NCBI GenBank assembly: GCA_004352715.1
Contig: SCFE01000061.1
Location: forward strand, 1,136,709 to 1,200,708
Reading direction: 5' to 3'
Source: Hofstenia miamia
Taxonomy: Eukaryota; Xenacoelomorpha; Acoela
DNA: 64,000 bases
The first letter of the stretch is position 1. Each line of letters starts with the position of its first letter. Under the pieces are notes generated by a model that made no database searches, was not told where the DNA came from, and saw only the letters and a list, made by a program, of their open reading frames with translations. A program made the translations under genes and the position numbers. This document shows positions 10,960-21,803 of this stretch, one piece after another.

Positions 10960-10961
<2 letters not shown>
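10563..10961. repeat. 91-bp sequence duplicated identically on both sides of a 205-base gap
   Basis: 10563-10653 and 10871-10961 are identical base for base, each followed by (TA)n. The N run is 10666-10870. Identity at a locus where other repeats have drifted suggests either a very recent tandem duplication or an assembly overlap left unmerged. Confidence 0.95.
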
Positions 10962-10998
<37 letters not shown>

Positions 10999-11161
10999 AG
11001 CATCGACTTAATTAGTGTTAGAGCATTAAAGTAATACGAGTAAAATCTATAGTTTGAAGCGTGAATAACAACTGTCTGCAAGCACTGACAGAAGAGATGA
11101 ATTAGAGTTCGAGTAATACTACACATTATGGCAGATCATCACTGTCATTGAATGAAAACAA
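10962..11161. repeat. (TA)n tract and short flank
   Basis: TA tract to about 10994, then unremarkable sequence up to the small ORF at 11162. Confidence 0.8.
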
Positions 11162-11314
11162 ATGAAACAAACAGAAAGAATGCCATCTAATTTAGATGAG
11201 GAAGAACTGAGCGTAGATCGCAAAGCTGATAGACTTGTACTGAGTCAGAGTTATTCCAGCTCTTCCTCTATTGAAAACAAATTTAGCTCTTCATGTAGAA
11301 TCAGTAATAATTAG
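11162..11314 (+). CDS. Small ORF, 50 codons, acidic and serine-rich; hypothetical
   Basis: ATG AAA CAA ACA GAA AGA opens a frame reading MPSNLDEEELSVDRKADR and then LVLSQSYSSSSSIENKF, ending at TAG. An in-frame TGA lies just upstream, so the first ATG is the natural start. The codons are less AT-biased than the surroundings (GAG, CTG, AGC, CGC), which is unusual here. It is on the same strand as, and 2.4 kb before, exon A of gene 2, so an upstream exon of that gene is conceivable, but no donor site replaces the TAG. I recognise no family; a chance ORF or transposon fragment is equally possible. Confidence 0.25.
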   Translation: MKQTERMPSNLDEEELSVDRKADRLVLSQSYSSSSSIENKFSSSCRISNN

Positions 11315-11708
11315 AGTACAAGAAAAACAACCGATTAAGTGTAAACCAAAATTTTTATAGCGATTGCCCTATTTTATAGTTAATTGCAAATAAATGTAAA
11401 TAAGGAAAGTGATCCAAATTCAATACGTTAACAACACCGTTAACAAATGGTGTTTTACGTTAACATGACCGTAAACCAAATCGTTAACTTACACTCAAAA
11501 TAAATTCGCTAAAGCTGATGTTTACGTTAAAAACGTGTTTTTCCGCAAATGTTATTACAAATAACTTTGACACATTTAGGTTTTGCATATTTCTTCAAAT
11601 ATATCTATGCAAATCAATTTATTAAGCGTATGCAGGCGTTTGAAACTAGAATTGTTGTTTGAGGTTTTCAGGAAGTTTCGCTCAATCATTTTTCTAGGAA
11701 CTACAGCT

Positions 11709-11743
<35 letters not shown>

Positions 11744-13003
11744 CATTTTCAATGAGTCTTACAAAAGAGATATACTAAATTATAATTGGGCTAAAAATTC
11801 AGTTGATTCTTAAATTATTGCAAAAATTTATTAAAAATATTATACATTTAAATTTTTAGCCGAAGGTTCTTATATAATAAGATGAAAACAGATAAATATA
11901 AAAAAGCACAGCCAACAATTTTTCTCGAATTGGATGCTGGTAAATCGTAAGATTCATTTGAGATAATACATTAAAATAGTTTCTATAATATTTAGATCAA
12001 GCTTCTTATGGATGTTTGAACGGGTATTTATTTTTTCAAATTACTAAATTACACTAACTGATTTATTAAAATTTATTTCTGAAATTTTTAACATATAAGT
12101 TGTACATGAATGAAAAAATCATCATATATACAATATATTGCTTTTTTCACAGCAAATAGTTGTGGCCATATAGTCTATGCGTCTTTGATTAAGGATTTTA
12201 TAAGCACAAATGATGCTTTCCTGAATTATAATCAGGGATGTAATCTAGGGGGTGCTCAGGGCGCTCAGCCCATTTTGTTAAATTCGATTGGGAACCTAGC
12301 CCCTTTGTTAAAGTTATATTGTGGTATGGGGTGTTTGGCATTATTTGTTGAGAAATTAAATGTTCTCAAAATATAACATAGAAATGCAGTCCTCAAATTT
12401 AAGACCCCTTGTTAATTATTTAGAAGTACTGCTTTGTTAATAATATAAATGTTACCAAAAGTGTAGCAATTTTTCATTAAAAAATAAAAGTAGAATTAGT
12501 AATTGCAGAAATATTTAGTACATGTTCTTCTTTACAAAGATTGGAATTATCAATTTGAAATGCTATTGTAATTTCACTCATCCCTGAGTATGAATGAGAT
12601 GGGAAAGGGTACAGATATTCTGAATTCCTGCTTTCACAATTCACAACAAATATGATTGAAGATATCACAATTACTATTAAGCTAATTACAGAGCTGGGAT
12701 GGAAGTGGGCATTTTTGGGGAGCAGGTAAGTTGGTACACTTGGGCAAAGGTTTGAGTTAAACACATTTGAGTTGAGAAAAAGGGAACCAAAAATTATCAA
12801 TTTTAAAGATTTTAAAACTAATTTTTTCACATGAAAATTTTCTGCTATACATAATTTGGATTTAGTTGGAAATTTAATCACATTTTTAATAAAAATTAGT
12901 CACCAAATCACTTTTAGCTCATGGTAAAATTGCATTCTATTCAATAGTGCTAAGAAAATGTTTTTGATCTCTTTTGTATTCAAAGCTGTAAATATATATA
13001 TAT
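11315..13003. other. Non-coding stretch
   Basis: (TA)n at about 11713-11741. An 88-codon plus-strand ORF (12110-12376) and a 134-codon minus-strand ORF (12477-12881) have no recognisable domain and AT-driven composition. At 12973-12990 TTTTGTATTCAAAGC precedes (TA)n and the next gap; its inverse, GCTTTGAATACAAAA, follows the gap at about 13406. Confidence 0.5.
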
Positions 13004-13371
13004 NNNNNNNNNNNNNNNNNNNNNNNNNNNNNNNNNNNNNNNNNNNNNNNNNNNNNNNNNNNNNNNNNNNNNNNNNNNNNNNNNNNNNNNNNNNNNNNNN
13101 NNNNNNNNNNNNNNNNNNNNNNNNNNNNNNNNNNNNNNNNNNNNNNNNNNNNNNNNNNNNNNNNNNNNNNNNNNNNNNNNNNNNNNNNNNNNNNNNNNNN
13201 NNNNNNNNNNNNNNNNNNNNNNNNNNNNNNNNNNNNNNNNNNNNNNNNNNNNNNNNNNNNNNNNNNNNNNNNNNNNNNNNNNNNNNNNNNNNNNNNNNNN
13301 NNNNNNNNNNNNNNNNNNNNNNNNNNNNNNNNNNNNNNNNNNNNNNNNNNNNNNNNNNNNNNNNNNNNNNN
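13004..13371. other. Assembly gap (368 N) inside a (TA)n tract with inverted flanks
   Basis: TA repeats border both sides, and beyond them lie inverted copies of GCTTTGAATACAAAA. Confidence 0.95.
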
Positions 13372-13403
<32 letters not shown>

Positions 13404-13691
13404 GGGCTTTGAATACAAAATTTTAAAATATCTACAATGCATTGGATACAAAAAAAATCTATACGGGCGCTAAATAGTATGGTTTTTTGACAAAACTTGC
13501 GACTCATACATGAGAAATTATAACCCTATTCCAAATCGCAATGTAAAATTTTTTGGATAAGTTGAATCATTCTGGCTTTGATTCAAAAAAGCGCTGGATG
13601 CAATAGAAAATAGGAAAGTGCGGGTGGTGGATGCAAATCCCATAGTATCTAAAGCTCGTATATGTATATATACATATAAACAATATTTTAG

Positions 13692-13819
13692 AGTGGCTAT
13701 AAACATAAAATTAAATCTGTCGTGGATAATACATAAATTGGCTACTTGGGAGCTAAAGAGGCATATTTAACAAATGCAGACGATGCTGATCTCTTTGATT
13801 TGGGAAGGGGCTCTTCACC
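13692..13819 (+). pseudogene. Gene 2, exon A (128 nt) with one in-frame stop
   Basis: ATTTTAG acceptor, 128 bases, GTAAGC donor, as in the other two copies. The frame reads SGYKHKIKSVVDNT, then TAA at 13734-13736 where gene 1 has TAC (Tyr), then IGYLGAKEAYLTN and ADLFDLGRGSS. The single C-to-A change at the third base of the Tyr codon abolishes an otherwise intact exon. Its two leftover bases (CC) plus the first base of the exon at 18801 make a Pro codon in frame, so I pair the two exons as one gene copy with a 5-kb intron. The stop could be a real disabling mutation or a base error. Confidence 0.6.
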
Positions 13820-14884
13820 GTAAGCAGTTTACTAAGATACAATTAATATTACTATTTGAAATATAGTTGATTTTAATTTAAATATCATGTATATTTATGG
13901 AGATAGTTTTTAAGGTGTCTCATAACAGGGGCGTAGGATGAAGAGTAATTTTCTGATAAAAATTCATAATCACAAAATCAAAGTTATAGCATTAATTATT
14001 TCAGACACAAATTGTGAAGATGCGTAGCTCAATACCTATGTCCACTGCTGTTTATGCTATCGGAACTTCTGCATTGTGCATCTCTGACAGCCACTTGCTT
14101 AGAGACTCTAAATTTGAAACCCATCACCAAACTTCTCTAATATTCAGATTGGGTATTTCTATTAGGCGTTACAAGATTATCAGTCACCTTCAAATATGCA
14201 AAGGAGATAACTATTTTCTATTTCACTTTGCTGTAATCAATAAGTTGAAAACAGGCCCAACACTTGTATCTCTCCTTACTATCAGAATATTGATCATTGG
14301 AATGCTAGATTTTTCAGCAAGCACATGTGAAAAGTTTGGTTTAACAAGCATTGACACTATTGAATTGGCAGATTCTTAAACAAAAATAACTCGAAATCTG
14401 AAATTTGATTTGATGAAATCTTATGTTGGAATTCTTTGCTTCTATTTACTCGTCCTTAAAAAGCCGTGTGTCCTCTTAAATAGAAAAACAGTTTCTCAAT
14501 ATTTTCAAAGAATTTTTTCAATCCTATTAGAAAATTTGGAGATCATGAGCCATGGTCTGCTCTATTCGCGAACGAACTTGAATGTACTGTTGAAAAATTG
14601 CAGTAATCTGTATTGCTCGAAAAGAGTAACTATTTTTCTTAGAAAATACCGATTTTTTGAAACGTTTTAAATTCCTTTCCATGCCCAATGTTCAAGTATC
14701 TATAAGGTCTAAGGCCCAATTGGAGAAACAACGAAATTTAACTATTTCACTTAATAGAGATAGACGGCCAAAACCCAATGAAACCGTGCTGTCAGAGGTC
14801 ACTGCGTGAAAATAATGACGGGAAGTTTCTCCAATCTTTGTCGCTTTAAGATTTTGTATATTTATATACATATATATATATATA
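13820..14884 (+). other. Presumed intron of gene 2, part within the duplication arm
   Basis: Contains plus-strand ORFs of 121 codons (14014-14379, from MKMRSSIPMSTAVYAIG) and 86 codons (14410-14670). A TTATTTCAG before 14005 resembles an acceptor, but the phase coming from exon A would meet a TGA after a few codons. At 13926 CAGGGGCGTAGGATGAAG resembles the end of some hAT-type MITEs; no partner end was found. Confidence 0.35.
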
Positions 14885-15112
14885 NNNNNNNNNNNNNNNN
14901 NNNNNNNNNNNNNNNNNNNNNNNNNNNNNNNNNNNNNNNNNNNNNNNNNNNNNNNNNNNNNNNNNNNNNNNNNNNNNNNNNNNNNNNNNNNNNNNNNNNN
15001 NNNNNNNNNNNNNNNNNNNNNNNNNNNNNNNNNNNNNNNNNNNNNNNNNNNNNNNNNNNNNNNNNNNNNNNNNNNNNNNNNNNNNNNNNNNNNNNNNNNN
15101 NNNNNNNNNNNN
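14885..15112. other. Assembly gap (228 N), TA-rich on both sides
   Basis: Bordered by (TA)n on the left and ATAAATATATATA on the right. Confidence 0.97.
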
Positions 15113-15149
15113 ATAAATATATATATATATATATATAGATATATATATA

Positions 15150-15871
15150 TAGTACTGGCCAAAAGTTTGGGAACACTTTCCAAATTTAGAAATTTTTGCA
15201 TTTTACAATATAAACGCAATGTAGAAACAATATAATAATACAATGTAGAAACAATGTGATAACACCTTGTAGAAAGTAAATAGTTAATTCAGAAAAACTC
15301 AATAATATTTTGTATGTCTGCCATTATTGGCCAAACACGTAGCAATTGACATCTCAGGGCTGTAGTTTTGGTATTGCCTGCAGAAGCGCAATCGGTCTCG
15401 AAAGTTCTTTGAAGACAATCAGGGTTTGGCTGTCGGTTTGTACGATGGAAGGTCAAAGGTAGTATTCAATCGACGCCTAATGGTGCGTGTTGATACATTC
15501 TGCACTACCGCACCTAGATTTGCTTTGACTTCTGAAGAATTTTGCAGTTGCTGATAGCGAGTAACACTTCTGGATACCGAAGATACTGAAACCCCCATTT
15601 TAACAGCTATAGCGTGATAATTGTGAATTTGAGCGCGCTTTGTTGGTGAAATTTCACTACCAAGGAACATATTTCAAACTATAATGATAATGCTTTTTCA
15701 GTAAAAATGTATTGTGTGTAAATCTAAAGTTGTGTTAATTTGATTGGCTAATGAATCTGTTGTAAATTCTAACAAAAAATAGGGGATTCCAGGAATTTTG
15801 CGAAGTTTCCTGGAAATAGCATAAAACACGCTTTAGACAGGTTACTGTTCCCAAACCTTTGGCCAGTACTG
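15150..15871 (-). mobile_element. Tc1-type element, 722-bp internal deletion derivative
   Basis: Ends are inverted: AGTACTGGCCAAAAGTTTGG on the left and the reverse complement CAGTACTGGCCAAAGGTTTG on the right, flanked by TA. They match the termini of the longer element at 24117-25355, so both belong to one family. The outermost left base is T instead of C. Inside is only the 5' part of a transposase on the minus strand; homology to the longer copy jumps from LQAIPK... to the element's far end, so the catalytic domain was lost by internal deletion. It could move only with enzyme from elsewhere. Confidence 0.9.
15419..15670 (-). pseudogene. Tc1-type transposase, N-terminal fragment
   Basis: 83 codons starting MFLGSEISPTKRAQIHNYHA and going on through AVKMGVSVSSVSRSVTRYQQ (first HTH) and VSTRTIRRRLNTTFDLPSY (second HTH), stopping at KPTAKP. 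The order and spacing are those of the paired-type DNA-binding region of Tc1 transposases. No catalytic DDE residues follow. The copy at 24850-25190 is more decayed in this region but keeps the catalytic part. Confidence 0.85.
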
Positions 15872-15879
15872 TATATATA

Positions 15880-16172
15880 GGCTAAACTGACCTTTAAGCA
15901 CTTTTTGTTTGCTTCATTATTCATTCATCAAAAACACTCAAAGGTACATATAGCGTACCTCCAATTATGTTGATAATCTCATTGAATTGGGTATTTGTAG
16001 AAATTTTGATTCTATCCCAAATCTTTGCATTTGAAATACCAGATATAAATTAATTTTCAAGAAGTAAGCGCTGTTCTAGTGTAAATTTCCTTCTTGAACA
16101 TTTCCTTGTGAATGTTAACAGGTTAATCTAAGCATTTCAATTCTTGATCTGCAAATCTTGTTCGCATAGACA
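15880..16172 (-). repeat. Dispersed repeat R1, copy 2
   Basis: Matches 4081-4376 end to end. The minus-strand frame keeps RRKFTLEQRLLLEN, has TAA, then FISGISNAKIWDRI. It starts 8 bases after the Tc1 element ends, so an R1 copy sits next to a Tc1 element in both places. Confidence 0.8.
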
Positions 16173-17760
16173 CAAATATTTAGCACTAAAAAGGCCATTA
16201 CTCCCTAGGATTCTTTTTCATACAGAATTTCACAATAGAACATTATGTAAAAGTCGGGAAAAAAATTATGCATCCAAATTCAAATGGATTATCAGTATAT
16301 TTGGTGGTGAATATACCTCCTGTTGTTTTTAATTAATGCATGTGGAAGTAAACGAAATTTTAGTTTGAGTCACTTTTGACACATTTGGCCGTTCTAGTGT
16401 TAAGACATTGCTTTGAGTTCTGTAAATTTGGATTGGCACTCATTCTCAATATATATAATTTATATCAACCAAGAAAGTGATATAAGCCTGTTTACGCATT
16501 GATTGAATTTCATTGTGAATAGTGGAAGTTTAGCCTGCTTTCGTCAATTACAAAAGTGCAGCTAGCATCCTATTATTACCGCAGAAATCCATTTCTGGGA
16601 AGGACATAGCATTGCAATCATATGTCATCTACAAAGGATTGCTACATTTATGGAATTGGTGTTAACTCATTAGTGACATACTGATGATTTTTTTATTGAA
16701 AATAATATTTTGAGTTCATTTAATTAAAATTTATTGGTTTCAGCAAATCGGAAACACATAAGTTTATAATTTTTGTATTTTTGCTGGTTTAACTTCAATT
16801 TGAATAACCAGGAATTCTCAAAATTTTAGGGAGATTAATTTTGTTAATTTTCAACGGAAAAATAAATTACTGAAGTAATGGAGTGCAAAAATCAATTAAC
16901 AGAAAATGTTCCGATTTTAAGCTTTTTCAACCACTTTTTCGTCCCGCAAGTCTTAGTTCATCTTTAACAACAACTGTTGCTCATAACATATGGGTGAAAT
17001 ATTATGTCAATAATCAGTCAAATCAAATCCCGCAGCATGAAAAAATCATTCCACACGATTTGATGTTGGCATCAATTCTTGCAATTTATGTAAAGAGATT
17101 CTATTTTCTTCGCTTTGTCAACATTGGAGCTTCTAAATTGGGAACTACAGTGTCGACTCCAGTATCTGCATCTCTAATCTCAGATATAAGGTGATCACGT
17201 GCTATTTTTCTGGAATGTCCATAATTTCTTCGCTTTCATTAATAATTTTGTAAAATCTCTGGCAGCACATTGTGGTTTACGGTTTATTTTATAATGTCAT
17301 CTGTAAAGCCAAACCAAATAAAAAATGCAACGAATTTAACAGGGAAATGTCCCAACGTCAGCATACTATGAATAGACTGATTTTCACATAATAATGCAAA
17401 TTAAAGGAAGAATTCGAAATAAATTAATGCAATTCTTAATCTTCAAAAATCCACTAATTTGGCCTATTCATGGAAATTAGTTTTAGAGCCATTAATTTTC
17501 AAAAACCCTCTTGTATAAAAGAGTGTTCAAAATATCTAACTACAATACTCATTGTCAAAATTTCCTATGAGCAGGACTGTGGACAAAAAAGGTTTAAATA
17601 GTCAACGGTTCAGTCTGGTCTCACTCTGGAAAAATGCACCACTTCCATCTATGACATAGATAGAACCTTCTTAGAATGTTTCCAATTTAACATAAATTTA
17701 AGTTGATGACTCTAAGCTGCAAATCTATTGGAAGCATTTGTGTGTACTTTATAATTCACA

Positions 17761-17800
<40 letters not shown>

Positions 17801-18800
17801 TAAAAAATATTTGGAAATTTCAAGGAATGTTCTACTGCTGCTTGGGAAGTATATTTTGAAATTGTACGTATTGATTCCCATTATCTTGAAAATAAAAAGT
17901 TGCCACTGTTTCACAAATAAATTTCAAGTATTCTTTAACGTGATATTAGTTTACAAGCTTAAACGGATTCCTTCAGTTTTTAAAATTGGATCCCGCTTTT
18001 GTAGATTCTACAATGCCTTCAAAAAAATTCCTTATCATACAATTAAATTGCGAACTATTATAACTTGCTGTCAGTGTTCAAACAAAAGCCATAAAATGAC
18101 CGGAGATCTGTATATATATTCAGTATTTACTTTCTAAGGCGAATTCAAAAATAGTAAATTAACTTGGTGATAACGCACCGACAAACAATCAACACATGTT
18201 TTTAGGTATACTAGTTTGATCCTAAACTGTTTCTAGTTTCTAAAAATATCTGTAAATGGTTCAATTGAAGATGAGTTCATTAGGTTGTTTCCAATTCCAT
18301 AACTTGCGGAAATTATCGAGTTTTGATTCTGGAGTACTCCTCACTATTAGGAATTGTTCAAAAGATTTCTCTGGTGTTCATCATTACACTGAGTAAAATC
18401 AAAGAAATATTGAAAAAAATTGCAATGAATTTGCCTCTGCTAATAGTAAATAATTACCGTCTATAATATTTCTAAAATGACTATATATGTGCTTGATAGG
18501 AGATATCCATTTATATATATTTAATATTATTGCAAATTCCATGGCAAAAAGAATATATCAGAGGTTAGTTTTTTATAGGTCACTAGCTAGCAACACATTA
18601 AATTTGTATTTCTGAAGAATACAATCAGAGCTTATTGTCAGAAATTACGATTATTGGGAGCACTGATTATTATTTTGCAATTGAAAATCCCTTTTGAGCA
18701 CTAATGCACGCATACTGATTTTCTGCCGTACAAATTTGTTGTTCTAAATGCATATACATATCTGATTCACAGTAGTTGTTAGGTGCAAATTCTTATTTAG
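16173..18800 (+). other. Non-coding stretch, presumed distal part of the gene 2 intron
   Basis: (TA)n at about 17764-17796. ORFs of 103 codons (16883-17194) and 144 codons (17703-18137, partly translated TA repeat) show no family resemblance. No second exon A is visible between 13819 and 18801. Confidence 0.45.
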
Positions 18801-18918
18801 ATTCACTCTGCCAGCTGAAGGAGAAGATAAATGTCTCAATTTTATTCAAAATTCATATCTTCGTTGGGAAGATGATAAAGGCTACTGCACACTATTTAAA
18901 GCAGAGGAATCAAAATAA
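18801..18918 (+). CDS. Gene 2, exon B (terminal exon), unrecognised protein family
   Basis: TTATTTAG acceptor, then A completing a split codon, then FTLPAEGEDKCLNFIQNSY followed by LRWEDDKGYC and TLFKAEESK, and TAA. The same exon at 61896-62010 (minus) reads FPLPAEGEDRCLSILGNPY and then FEWENTRRHYC. LPAEGED, one Cys, Y-x-x-WE and a second Cys are conserved, and third-base changes that leave the residue unchanged (CTG/CTA, TGT/TGC, CTC/CTT, TAT/TAC) point to coding selection in this frame. The phase fits exon A (CC plus A). The two conserved Cys could form a disulphide in an exported protein; this is a guess. (TA)n starts about 10 bases after the stop. I saw no clear polyadenylation signal. 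Confidence 0.6.
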
Positions 18919-18922
18919 TATG

Positions 18923-18925
<3 letters not shown>

Positions 18926-18956
<31 letters not shown>
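18926..18956. repeat. (TA)n microsatellite
   Basis: TA tract just after the stop codon of exon B. Confidence 0.9.
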
Positions 18957-18959
<3 letters not shown>

Positions 18960-21645
18960 GTATATGATTGTAAATATTATACATGCTTTATGAAGCATTT
19001 GTTACCAGAAATTCTCAAAAAATATATGCTACATTAATTATTGCATTTTTGTTTTCAGAAGAGTAGTTAGAAACTGTTATGCTTTTAATCACTAGACAAA
19101 GAGGAGTTACACATACAAATATAAAATGTACAAACTATTACTGAGTTAAATTTCAATGATGTGTAGTTTATATTTTGTAGTTTTTAATGAAATACCGATT
19201 ACATCTTAAATTCAACGATTCGTAGCTCAAGAGAAAATGATCACAACTAACAGAAAACTAACTCACTCTAACTCAAAAAATATTTCTAAGTAAAAAACAC
19301 TGAAATTATATTGATAGCTATCCAAATGCACTTTTAAAATAAAGATATACAAACAATTTTAATGGGGTAAATTATAATTATAAGGAAAATGTAAAATTAC
19401 TGCGAGGTATTTATAAATTCCAAAACATCGCGCTAAAAAATATTCTGTTGCTATTTGGCATTATACAAACTTATTAAACATTAAACAATCACATTCGACT
19501 TGTAACATAGAAACATTTTATAGTGACATGTGAGACTTTTTGGAGTTTCGGAATAAGATCATTGCTTTTGGCAATGGCTTTGTTATTGTTTTTGGGAGTT
19601 AAAGTTTGTTCTAAGAAAGTAATTGTCAATTATTTGTAAGAGATACAACAAAATTTCGTCATTTATGAAAATATAGTTTCTTTTGTATAAAATTCGTAAA
19701 ATACCTAGAGTAGTTTGCTGGAGAGTTCTTGTGTACAATAGAATTGAATGACAAGACGTGCTTAAGACATATGAATGGGAAAACTTTGAAACTTCGGGGC
19801 TAACTTAGGACATATTTTTAATGCTCTATTTCTAATTGGGTAAGCAGCTTAATATATCTGGTGCTTGGGGTTGATGAAAATTCATTAGTTTAATTTTGGA
19901 TTGGGTCTACCAAACTCAATTGGGGCCTAATAAACACACTTTGACAAAAATTTTCCAAATATAATTTCATAATATGATCATCTACAAAGCATTTGGGCTA
20001 TACAATTTTATGTAATGCATCCTTCTTCTTTAAGTAATGAAAAAATATTGGGCACTTGAAGACTTCTTTAAGACGTCTTGAAGACCGTGTTTTTGAGACG
20101 CCAGTAGGACTGATCTAATAAGAGTCTTGACATAGTCTTCAACGTCTTGAAGACTTCTGAGACTTAAATAAGACTGATTTGGGATGGTCCTTTTCTATTT
20201 GGGTAACACAACTGCTAAACAACGCGTTAAAAATGTGAACAAAAAGTGTGTACGTACAATACAAACTATTGTTTTGTGGCTGGATCTTCTCAGCTGACCA
20301 CTAATATTATTTGTAGCGGTGGCCGGCCATGTTAATCATTCTAAGAGTAGCAGCTAGCCGTGCTTAAGCCGTAAAAATTATATTGTATATAATATTCACA
20401 ACATTTCTCATAATTTTTCTGAACTTATGCTCACCTTCAGAAAAACTAATTATTCATTGTAAAATCCTTGTTTAATTCAGTTTGCAAATCAAGATAAAAG
20501 TTAAACTTGCTGACCACAGCCAAAACCGCAAAGCACTTATATACACCTTAAGTTTGATATTTAATAATAATTGATAGATGTTTAAAATGGTTTTGCATAG
20601 GCCTGTTTAAGTTGTAGATGCTGAAATCATTAGTAGAATGTGTATTAATAAAATTTTTAAAATTTTTTCATTCCTATTTATGCAGTATAATATACATTGG
20701 ATTTTATAGAAGTTATTAAAGGAGTCAATCATCCTAAGCTTAGTATAATGCTTAATGTTTCATTTAAGAATGTATTTGAAAACTCAGGCTTACATATGGA
20801 AATGCGATTGTCTTTTATTTCCATTCCATTTCCACAGCTTTTTTTAAAGCATTTCAATATTTTTGCACAGCTTTCCATAACTCCTACAACCAATATTTAA
20901 GCTACTCCTAATCTGAATTTTACTTTTATCAGTCCCATTTAGTTTCTATTGGATTTGGTTCCATCACAATCTCATGAAATCTTCTGTTGCGAAAATTCCA
21001 TTGGTGCCAATGCATGACTTCTATTTTGATTAATATTAATAGCTTTCTGAAATGCGTGAATCAAAGCTTTTCATTTTTTATACGAGTCACAAGTTAATTC
21101 AAATTTTTTAGTCCTGACATTTACTAAGAACCATTTGTTCCCACAATACCGGTATCTCAAAATCTTAAAACATAAAAATCAAGAAAACACCAATAATTCA
21201 TCAATTTCTCAAACACAAAAGTCAATTAACATGATCAGAATCTAGATGTTTTTCGATCTCCGAATAGTCCTGGTACTTCTAACGATTTTTATGGTAGTAC
21301 CAGTGACATACTGCAATGTTAACTGTACCAAACTTCGTAGTACAGTAAGGTAGACAACTTCACTATAATGTCAACCGAAATATCAATTTAGTTCAAGCAG
21401 CTGCCATGATTGGTTGAAATTGAAAATGTATACATATTGGCATTTTAAATTCGTTGGACGTTGACATCTCTCAATGCAATTCCAATTTCATTTCTAGTAA
21501 TTATTTCAGCAAATTTCAGTTCCATTCGTGTTCAAAATCGAACTAAAATAAAATAATTTAAAGTCAAGTGCATGGCAAAGATATATGGAAAAATAACCGC
21601 ATCACATTCTTTTTGTAGGTAATTATATGAATTGCCGTGACATCA

Positions 21646-21677
<32 letters not shown>

Positions 21678-21803
21678 AATATATAGTAGGGTCATTCCAA
21701 AATTCAAATGGAGGAAGCCTGTATTCAGCAGTATTGAGAAATTACTGAAAATTAGTAGATATAATGTCTAGAAATGATTCTTAAAAGATTTTGTCACACT
21801 ACT
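18957..21803. other. Non-coding stretch with a GTCTT/AAGAC-rich patch
   Basis: 20060-20175 repeats AAGAC and GTCTT words in both orientations (AAGACGTCTTGAAGAC, GTCTTCAACGTCTTGAAGAC), making several short inverted repeats; this could be an eroded MITE. A 67-codon ORF at 20697-20900 is unremarkable. (TA)n at about 21645-21670. Confidence 0.4.

Larger units (their letters stand above)
13372..14884 (+). repeat. Inverted duplication, right arm
   Basis: Reverse-complement partner of 1-1462, beginning in (TA)n and ending in (TA)n before a gap. It carries exon A of gene 2 and an array of GGATAC-like words (GGGCTTTGAATAC, TGCATTGGATACAAAA, AGCGCTGGATGCAATAG) at 13404-13655. Relative to the left arm it contains an extra TCGCGAACGA near 14567. 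Confidence 0.9.

Noticed and set aside
12477-12881. 134-codon minus-strand ORF
   Set aside because: Not recognised, not repeated, composition fits a chance frame.
14014-14670. Pair of ORFs in the right arm as downstream exons of gene 2
   Set aside because: The splice phase from exon A leads to an early stop, and the left-arm counterparts are broken without sign of frame conservation.
16883-17194. 103-codon ORF
   Set aside because: No recognisable domain, no second copy, AT-driven composition, within a presumed intron.
17703-18137. 144-codon ORF
   Set aside because: Includes a translated TA tract and otherwise shows no family motif.
18801-18918. Alternative frame of exon B (CQLKEKI here, YQLKEKIDALVF in the 62-kb copy)
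   Set aside because: Also open, but after the first residues the two copies diverge, while the LPAEGED frame keeps Cys, Trp-Glu and silent third-base changes.
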